Assembly (NCBI GenBank): GCA_036824045.1
Contig: DAITAZ010000064.1
Span: 1-11,954 of the forward strand
Direction: 5' to 3'
DNA from: DAITAZ01 sp036824045
GTDB taxonomy: Bacteria; Pseudomonadota; Gammaproteobacteria; Burkholderiales; Rhodocyclaceae
Length of the DNA: 11,954 nt
Position numbers and translations under genes: made by a program. Below, piece by piece: positions 7,515 through 11,954 of this stretch (positions are counted from its first letter, which is position 1; every line of letters begins with the position of its first letter). The notes under the pieces are model-generated. The model searched no databases. It had not been told where the DNA came from and saw only the letters and a list, made by a program, of their open reading frames with translations.

Positions 7515-7543
7515 TTCCACAAGTCGGCAAAAACTGCATTAAT
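7515..7543 (+). promoter_or_regulatory. Candidate promoter for the BTAD regulator gene
   Basis: TTCCAC (7515-7520), a 17-nt spacer and ATTAAT (7538-7543), the latter preceded by TG at 7535-7536 as in extended -10 promoters. The -35 is weak. It would give a leader of about 220 nt containing the hairpin at 7690-7721. Confidence 0.3.
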
Positions 7544-7689
7544 AAACCATCGCCCCAGTCTGCATCAGATACAAGCCAGTGCTCGTCGCCTCTATGAATC
7601 AGTGCGTTATTCCACTTTGCCTCGTGACAGCACCACTCAGGCGGGCAGCATGACCAGAACACAAACGGCCAACTCCGCACTTTCGCGCG

Positions 7690-7718
7690 ACTGACGAGCC
7701 CTTGCGGGTTCGGTCAGT
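7690..7718 (+). other. Strong stem-loop in the leader of the BTAD regulator gene
   Basis: Arms ACTGACGAGCCC (7690-7701) and GGGTTCGGTCAGT (7706-7718) form 12 pairs, including one G-T and one single-base bulge (G7712), around a TTGC loop. Two more pairs form outside it (7688-7689 with 7720-7721) across a second bulge. It lies about 50 nt before the regulator's ATG. No T-run follows, so it looks like a leader structure or binding site rather than an intrinsic terminator. Confidence 0.55.
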
Positions 7719-7744
7719 GCGGCTGCGGTGTTCATGCAAAATGG

Positions 7745-7754
7745 GGTTGCAACC
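7745..7754. promoter_or_regulatory. 10-bp perfect palindrome just upstream of a ribosome-binding site
   Basis: GGTTGCAACC directly abuts the ribosome site AGGGGA (7755-7760) of the BTAD regulator. It could be a small operator or, in RNA, affect access to the ribosome site. The ribosome site is 8 nt from the ATG at 7769 and decides that start over the in-frame ATG at 7778. Confidence 0.3.
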
Positions 7755-7768
7755 AGGGGATCCAAACC

Positions 7769-8923
7769 ATGAAAGGCATGCAGTTGCACGCGCTAGCCCG
7801 GGCCGCTGGCACCTTCCCGGAAACGGTCGGACACGCTGCCCCGGACGTTGTGGCAGATGGCGCCGGACGGCAGGACTCAACCGCGCGCCAGGGCAAGCCT
7901 GAACCGGACGACCTGCGCGAAACGGTCTCCCGCCTGGTGGAGCGGAGCGAGCAATACGCCAGCGAGGCGCGGGCGCGGCTCGACGCGGCAACCGAGGCCA
8001 TCGAGCGCGAAATCAGCCTGATTCACCGCCTGCGCGCTTTGCTTTCTCCCCTTCCCGCGGGAGCCCCCCCGCAAAAGCCCCCGGGCACCGGGGGCGACGC
8101 CGATCCGGCGCCCACGCCCGCCCAGCGGCCCGCCGACCGGTCCCGGCACGGCACGACCCACGGCGGTCTGAGCGTGTACTGCCTGGGCGAATTCCGCGTC
8201 CTGCGCGACGATGCCCCCGTCCAGGACTGGCCCGGCGGCAAGGCGCGGGCCGTGTTCAAGTACCTGCTCCTGCACCGCCGCGCGCCCGTGGCCCGAGAGG
8301 TGCTGATGCAGCGTTTCTGGCCCGACGCCCCCGCCGACGCGGCACGCAACAACTTGAACGTGGCCATCTACACCCTGCGCAAGTGCCTTGGCCAAACCCT
8401 GCCTGCAGCCTCAGCCCTGGTGTTTGCCGACGGGCACTATCAGCTCAACCCGGCCTTGGACATCTGGGTGGACCGGGAGGACTTTCTGCTCCAAGCCCGG
8501 ACGGGCAGGCAACGGGAACGGGACGGCCAGACCGGGGCCGCCATCGACGCCTATCTGCACGCGCAGACGCTCTACGGCGGCCCCCTGCTGGTGGAAGACC
8601 TCTACGATGAATGGCTGCAGGAGGAGCGGGCCCGCCTGCAGGAAACGGCGCTGGACGTGCAGCGGCGACTCCACGGCCTGTACCGCCAGACAGGCGACGC
8701 GCACGGTTGTATCGACAGTCTGCGGCACCTGCTGGAAATCGACCCCTGCGACGAGTCCGCCCACCGGGAACTCATGCGCCTGTATGCGCGGCGGGGGGAT
8801 GCGCAATTGGCGCTGCGGCAGTTCAAGCACTGCGCGGATGCGCTGGCTCGCACATTGAACATGATTCCCAGCCCGGAAACCGTCAGCCTCCTGCACCAGA
8901 TCCGCCGGCGCGAAACACTCTGA
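7769..8923 (+). CDS. Winged-helix + BTAD-domain transcriptional regulator (SARP/AfsR-type core)
   Basis: Probable DNA-binding regulator of 384 residues. Residues about 47-92 form a predicted coiled coil (LRETVSRLVERSEQYASEAR and on). A Pro/Gly-rich linker follows (about 94-130). Residues about 134-228 are an OmpR-like winged helix (LSVYCLGEFRVLRD at the start; ARNNLNVAIYTLRKCLG at 192-208). Residues about 232-380 are the TPR-like bacterial transcriptional activation domain, with YGGPLLVEDLYDEWLQEER at 269-287 and ECAR-type helical pairs to the end. There is no ATPase domain, unlike AfsR. The start has AGGGGA at 7755-7760. It converges on the DUF2278 gene, 66 nt away, and follows a long structured leader. 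Its targets are unknown; the adjacent protease unit is a guess from position only. Confidence 0.85.
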   Translation: MKGMQLHALARAAGTFPETVGHAAPDVVADGAGRQDSTARQGKPEPDDLRETVSRLVERSEQYASEARARLDAATEAIEREISLIHRLRALLSPLPAGAPPQKPPGTGGDADPAPTPAQRPADRSRHGTTHGGLSVYCLGEFRVLRDDAPVQDWPGGKARAVFKYLLLHRRAPVAREVLMQRFWPDAPADAARNNLNVAIYTLRKCLGQTLPAASALVFADGHYQLNPALDIWVDREDFLLQARTGRQRERDGQTGAAIDAYLHAQTLYGGPLLVEDLYDEWLQEERARLQETALDVQRRLHGLYRQTGDAHGCIDSLRHLLEIDPCDESAHRELMRLYARRGDAQLALRQFKHCADALARTLNMIPSPETVSLLHQIRRRETL

Positions 8924-8955
8924 GCGCAGAGGCTCGCGCTCGCCCCCCCCACAAA

Positions 8956-8985
8956 CACGGCCCGAAGCACCGTGCCCGGGCCGTG
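8956..8985 (-). terminator. Terminator-like hairpin between convergent genes
   Basis: Perfect 9-bp stem CACGGCCCG / CGGGCCGTG (8956-8964, 8977-8985) with a 12-nt loop that can itself pair (GCAC/GTGC). It begins 4 nt beyond the stop of the DUF2278 gene. Read leftward the stem is followed by TTTGT, a short U-tract; read rightward no T-run follows. It therefore best serves the minus-strand unit. A second smaller hairpin (GAGCGC 8922-8927 / GCGCTC 8936-8941) overlaps the stop codon of the BTAD gene. Confidence 0.6.
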
Positions 8986-8989
8986 CCGG

Positions 8990-9976
8990 TCAGAACACCA
9001 CTAGCCAGCCCTCCCGGCGCGCCTGATCCTTGGTGTAGCTGACACCATGCACCTTCAACCCCTGCCCATCAAGCAAGGTGATCAAGCCCCCGGAGTTGCC
9101 CAGTTTGGCCGGAGCCTTCAGCACCATCTGGCGTACACCATTGGCTGGCAGCACCCCTGACAGGGGGCTCTTCCGCTTCTGCTGGTCGGCAAGGCTCCAG
9201 CCCGACACATCCACCGCCACCGGCGAGGCATTCAGCAGCCACACGCTCTCGGTCTCCGGCTCCGGGCCGGCGGGATTGATCATCGCCGCAACGATACGCA
9301 CTCCGCGGTCGTCGCCCCCGTCCGCGATCGCATGGCCGGTCTGGTCATCCGTATGCCAGGACTGGGACTGGAAAGCCAGGAAGATGGCCGACCACTGCCC
9401 CGTGGCCGGAAAGTGGAACAACAGTCCGCCGTCCTGCCACACGCCGTCGTCCTTCTGGTAATTGGCATCGTTGCCCTGATTCATGTGGATGTCGTGGATG
9501 CCGTTGCCGGGCCGGAAATGGAAAATCTTGTCGGGCACGCCGGCTTCCGGCCCCCAACGCTCGCCGAAGGCGAACACCCTCGCCCCCTCTTCGCGTATGG
9601 CCCGCGCCACATAGTGTTCCACCCGGTCGTTCAGATCGTTGTCCGGGCCTGGAAGGTTGTGGGGCAAGGGCTGCATCCGGGACTTGTCGAACAGGTTGGC
9701 CCGGATGAAATCCAGCGCCAGCCCACCCGGTGCCGATGGAATGCGGCTGTAGCCCTCCGCCACGGCCGTCAGCTTCGCCAGCAGCGGATGCTCGAACCGG
9801 TCTTCCGCCAGATACAGCACCTGCGGCTTGCCACCGGCAGACTTGACGTTGACTGCGATGCGGTAATCCACCCCCGCCGCGCGGACATGCACCTGATAGT
9901 GAGGACTACTCTCGTCATCCTCCCGCGCGCCGGCAATCGCCTTGCCCGCCAGCACCCCGTAGCTCTTCAATGCCAT
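8990..9976 (-). CDS. DUF2278 (YukJ-like) protein with C-terminal lamin-tail domain
   Basis: 328 residues, biochemical function unknown. Residues 1 to about 230 are a DUF2278/YukJ domain: YGVLAGKAI and HYQVHV at the start, RIAVNVKS (39-46), LDFIRANLF (88-96), DNDLNDRV (112-119), the hallmark IHDIHMNQGN (160-169), and LAFQSQSWHTDD (200-211). Its conserved His and Asp residues could be catalytic or bind metal, but this is unproven. Residues about 243-325 match a lamin-tail (LTD) beta-sandwich: SVWLLNASPVAVDVSGWSL, ITLLDGQGLKVHGVSY. This module is often found on secreted or surface proteins and nucleases. There is no signal peptide. The start has a strong ribosome site AAAGGAG (9983-9989, 6-nt spacer). 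It lies 57 nt after the small inhibitor-like gene, probably same transcript; a hairpin follows its stop. Confidence 0.85.
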   Translation of the reverse strand: MALKSYGVLAGKAIAGAREDDESSPHYQVHVRAAGVDYRIAVNVKSAGGKPQVLYLAEDRFEHPLLAKLTAVAEGYSRIPSAPGGLALDFIRANLFDKSRMQPLPHNLPGPDNDLNDRVEHYVARAIREEGARVFAFGERWGPEAGVPDKIFHFRPGNGIHDIHMNQGNDANYQKDDGVWQDGGLLFHFPATGQWSAIFLAFQSQSWHTDDQTGHAIADGGDDRGVRIVAAMINPAGPEPETESVWLLNASPVAVDVSGWSLADQQKRKSPLSGVLPANGVRQMVLKAPAKLGNSGGLITLLDGQGLKVHGVSYTKDQARREGWLVVF

Positions 9977-10033
9977 CGCTCACTCCTTTCTTGAATTGCC
10001 TGCAAGGCACTGCTCTGGACAGGAGCCCGCAGG

Positions 10034-10288
10034 TCACTGGATCGGCGCGTCTGGTGGAGGTATCCACACCTCTCCGGAGAGTTCCACTGCCTGTACGCCC
10101 CTGACACCTTGCAATCTGGGCAGAACGTCCCGGCTCGCCCGGCCGGTAATCACCCCGATGCTGGCGAGCACCTGACAGTCCCCCAAGCCCGCTCCTTCCA
10201 GCGCGGCAGCAATTTCCGCCACGTCCTGCAAGTACGGCTCTCCCACCGTCACCACCACTTCAACCGCTGGAGAGTTCAAATCGGCCAT
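10034..10288 (-). CDS. Small stand-alone subtilase propeptide/inhibitor-like (I9-like) protein
   Basis: 84 residues. The start at 10288 is fixed by the consensus ribosome site AGGAGGT 5 nt upstream; the frame is open to 10363 but the longer form has no ribosome site. The predicted pattern is beta (EVVVTVGE, 10-17), alpha (19-33), beta (QVLASIGVITGRA, 39-51), alpha (52-61), beta (VQAVELSG, 65-72), then tail WIPPPDAPIQ (75-84). This is the fold order of subtilisin propeptides and I9 inhibitors, whose C-terminal tail enters the protease active site. From memory, similar short proteins beside S8 peptidases carry the database label ketohydroxyglutarate aldolase; at 84 residues no aldolase domain is possible. 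Lying between an S8 protease gene and a DUF2278 gene, it most likely inhibits or chaperones that protease in trans. No signal peptide. Confidence 0.75.
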   Translation of the reverse strand: MADLNSPAVEVVVTVGEPYLQDVAEIAAALEGAGLGDCQVLASIGVITGRASRDVLPRLQGVRGVQAVELSGEVWIPPPDAPIQ

Positions 10289-10293
10289 GTTCA

Positions 10294-10300
10294 ACCTCCT
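10294..10300 (-). promoter_or_regulatory. Consensus ribosome-binding site that fixes the start of the small I9-like gene
   Basis: AGGAGGT on the minus strand, 5 nt before the ATG at 10288. It is the best Shine-Dalgarno match in the window and suggests the inhibitor-like protein is translated more strongly than the protease, whose site is GAGGG. Confidence 0.8.
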
Positions 10301-10374
10301 CTGTGCATTGCGGCGCCAACCTGCCTGCCCCCAACACCCAGTATCGGCCACCGGGAGCAACATGCCAGATCATG

Positions 10375-10401
10375 GCCTTGCCGGGCGCCCCCCGGCAAGG
10401 C
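10375..10401 (-). other. Perfect 11-bp hairpin between protease and inhibitor-like genes
   Basis: GCCTTGCCGGG (10375-10385) and CCCGGCAAGGC (10391-10401) pair perfectly around a 5-nt loop. It lies 59 nt after the S8 stop and 86 nt before the I9-like start. No U-tract follows in either direction, so it is not a standard intrinsic terminator. It could protect 3' ends, mark a processing site or partly attenuate, changing the ratio of protease to inhibitor. Confidence 0.6.
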
Positions 10402-10460
10402 TGAACGCCCAACCGCCAGCGATCACTCCCTGTCATGCAGCCGTGTTCCGGGCACCGCCA

Positions 10461-11768
10461 TCACGGGGCCTGCACAAGGCCTCGGCCCGCGTCCACCACA
10501 GCAATGGGCAACGCACGGGCGCTGACGATCAACTGCTGCCACAAGGCAGCACCCCTCGCCCCTGTCTTCTCTGCCCACAGCGCGGCAATGCCTGCCACGT
10601 GCGGGGTGGCCATACTGGTGCCGCTCATAGAGCCATGAAGCTTCGGCAAAGGCAGTGCGGAATACACATCAACGCCCGGCCCGACGATATCCACGCCGGT
10701 ACCGGATTGCCGGACCGTGTCCCGGACGGAGAAATTGGCGATCCGCAAGTTCGCATCCACTGCGCCCACCGCCATCACGGCTCGGCCGTTCGCCGGCTGG
10801 TTGACGAATCCATACTGTCCTCGCGCCCGATCCGCGTTGTTTCCCGCGGCGGCAACAATCAGCGTACCTGCATTCAAGGCACGCTGACCGGCGTTCTCGT
10901 AGGCGGCGGACGTCATGGGGCGAAGCCCCCCCAGTGACATGGAGATGACGTTGCAGCGATTGGCAACCGCCCATTCAATCCCCGCCAGAACCCACCCGTC
11001 CTCACCGCCACCTTTGTCGGTAAGCACCTTGCCAATATAGATCTTGGCACCGTAGGCGATCCCGTAACGCCGCCCCGTCCCGGGCCGCAACGGTCCGCAC
11101 GCGGTGCCAGTGCAATGGGTGCCGTGGCCGTGCCCGTCCTGAGCGGAGGAAACTCCGGCGACGAATGAGCGCGAAACGATGCTCCTGCCCGCAAAGTCCG
11201 GGTGGCGCAAATCAAGGCCCGTATCCAGGATTGCCACCGTCGTGCCTTTGCCACTGAAACGAGAAACCGACGCCTTGGTGGCTTGCAGCCCCCAGGTCAG
11301 CGCGGTGGTGTCGTTGTAAAGGGCGGCCAGTTCCACTTCTTGCGTGTCCTCACCCCCTTGACTCGCAGCGGCGTGGAGAGCCTCAGCAGCGTCGCGGAAG
11401 CCCTTCAGATAATCCAAGGACAAACCTTTTTCCTCGCCCAGCGCATAAACGTAACCTTCCGGCTCAATGGCGAGAATTGCTGCATCCTCTCCGGACTCCA
11501 GGGCCATGGCCCCGGCCGCCCCTTCGTCCATCGTGACCACCGCGATGCCCAGGTTCTCCAACACCACGCCGCCATCAGCCGGCAATTGCGCCATATCCAC
11601 TCCGGTTTCGCCAAAATCGCTGCTGCTCAACACCTTCGCTTGGCTCACGCCAGCGGTTCGCTCCAGTGCAGCAAGCGCCTGATCCTTCGCGCCCTCTCGA
11701 TAGGTCACGATGAAGCGGCCCGTAGTTTCAAGCTGTGCCGAATCTTTTTCATGCAGATCGATTGACAT
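10461..11768 (-). CDS. S8-family (subtilisin-like) serine peptidase without signal peptide
   Basis: 435-residue subtilase. Residues about 17-107 look like an I9 propeptide (GRFIVTYREGAKDQALAALE at the start; IAVVTMDEG and AILAIEPEGYVYAL later). About 108-155 is a linker, then the catalytic domain opens with LTWGLQATKA. The triad is D182 (AILDTGLD), H215 (HGHGTHCTG) and S385 (GTSMATPHVAG), with oxyanion N310 (AAAGN), so it should be active. The N-terminus (MSIDLHEKDSAQ) is hydrophilic. An in-frame stop lies at 11796-11798 with no start codon between it and the ATG, so a signal peptide has not been missed through a wrong start. The ribosome site is GAGGG at 11774-11778. First gene of a likely unit with the I9-like and DUF2278 genes. 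The substrate is unknown; the C-terminus has no added domain. Confidence 0.93.
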   Translation of the reverse strand: MSIDLHEKDSAQLETTGRFIVTYREGAKDQALAALERTAGVSQAKVLSSSDFGETGVDMAQLPADGGVVLENLGIAVVTMDEGAAGAMALESGEDAAILAIEPEGYVYALGEEKGLSLDYLKGFRDAAEALHAAASQGGEDTQEVELAALYNDTTALTWGLQATKASVSRFSGKGTTVAILDTGLDLRHPDFAGRSIVSRSFVAGVSSAQDGHGHGTHCTGTACGPLRPGTGRRYGIAYGAKIYIGKVLTDKGGGEDGWVLAGIEWAVANRCNVISMSLGGLRPMTSAAYENAGQRALNAGTLIVAAAGNNADRARGQYGFVNQPANGRAVMAVGAVDANLRIANFSVRDTVRQSGTGVDIVGPGVDVYSALPLPKLHGSMSGTSMATPHVAGIAALWAEKTGARGAALWQQLIVSARALPIAVVDAGRGLVQAP

Positions 11769-11778
11769 GATATCCCTC

Positions 11779-11954
11779 GCTTTGATTCGTTGATTTCAGG
11801 GCATCAAATCCACTGAACACACGGCCCTTTCGCATGTTCATTTCTCCAAGACGCCGACGCCTCGCCCCGACTTATACGAACGGTCCCAGACGAAAGCACC
11901 GGGTCATTGACACTGAGCTTTGAATCCACCCGGCTTGAACACGCATTTGCACAC
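11779..11954 (-). promoter_or_regulatory. Upstream region of the S8 gene with repeats and a weak promoter candidate
   Basis: No gene visible. On the minus strand TATAAG (11871-11876) is a possible -10, with a leader of about 95 nt, but no good -35 is seen. Near the gene are two TTGATT copies 8 bp apart (11782-11787, 11790-11795) and an inverted repeat TTGAT-N8-ATCAA (11790-11807). On the plus strand TTGACA (11907-11912) is a perfect -35 without a matching -10. Confidence 0.35.

Larger units (their letters stand above)
7381..7768. other. 388-bp non-coding region between the FNR-type and BTAD regulators
   Basis: No convincing gene on either strand; the short open frames lack ribosome sites and family features. 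The middle (about 7460-7660) looks less GC-rich than the flanking genes. It holds an inverted repeat at 7481-7510, a promoter-like pair at 7515-7543, a strong hairpin at 7690-7721 and a 10-bp palindrome at 7745-7754. The octamer TCAGTGCG occurs at 7599-7606 and 7714-7721, and TCAGTG also at 7483-7488. Confidence 0.7.

Noticed and set aside
7483..7680. Minus-strand 65-codon frame in the 388-bp gap
   Set aside because: No ribosome site, no family resemblance, and irregular Trp/Cys-rich composition.
10289..10363. 25-residue N-terminal extension of the I9-like protein
   Set aside because: The consensus ribosome site at 10294-10300 lies inside it and fits the start at 10288; the extension has no conserved look.
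11790..11807. Canonical FNR box at the S8 gene
   Set aside because: The half-sites match but the 8-bp spacer is not the required 4 bp, so I list it only as a repeat.
11907..11935. Rightward sigma-70 promoter from the perfect TTGACA
   Set aside because: No acceptable -10 hexamer at 16-18 bp, and no downstream gene is visible in the window.

Overview
The window is about 12 kb of GC-rich DNA from a motile, probably betaproteobacterial chromosome. The RlmJ, FNR-type and chemotaxis proteins look Rhodocyclales-like, but this is inference from protein style and gene order, not a computed placement. I see no rRNA, tRNA, CRISPR array, transposase or phage gene.

Positions 1-4296 (+ strand) hold the distal part of a chemotaxis operon. 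It runs from a 5'-truncated methyl-accepting chemotaxis protein through cheW, cheR and cheD to cheB, with short gaps or overlaps. Together these supply a receptor, its kinase coupler and all three adaptation enzymes (methyltransferase, deamidase, methylesterase/amidase). cheA and cheY are not in view and may lie to the left. The receptor ends in a CheR/CheB-type tether motif, and CheR has the matching beta-subdomain.

Positions 4289-6493 (- strand) hold rlmJ followed by a PatB/MalY-type PLP C-S lyase, probably cotranscribed. The lyase converges on cheB and the two ends overlap by 8 bp. Divergent from rlmJ, at 6664-7380 (+), is an FNR-type regulator with three of the four FNR cluster cysteines.

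Positions 7381-7768 are a 388-bp non-coding stretch with several inverted repeats, one of them a strong hairpin. They lead into a winged-helix + BTAD regulator (7769-8923, +).

Positions 8990-11768 (- strand) hold the most unusual part: a putative three-gene unit in the order S8 subtilase, 84-residue stand-alone propeptide/inhibitor-like protein, DUF2278 (YukJ-like) protein with a C-terminal lamin-tail domain. None has a visible signal peptide. A perfect 11-bp hairpin without a U-tract lies between protease and inhibitor genes, and a terminator-like hairpin follows the last gene. I infer an intracellular self-processing protease with a trans-acting inhibitor/chaperone and a partner or substrate, possibly controlled by the convergent BTAD regulator. 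The function is unknown.
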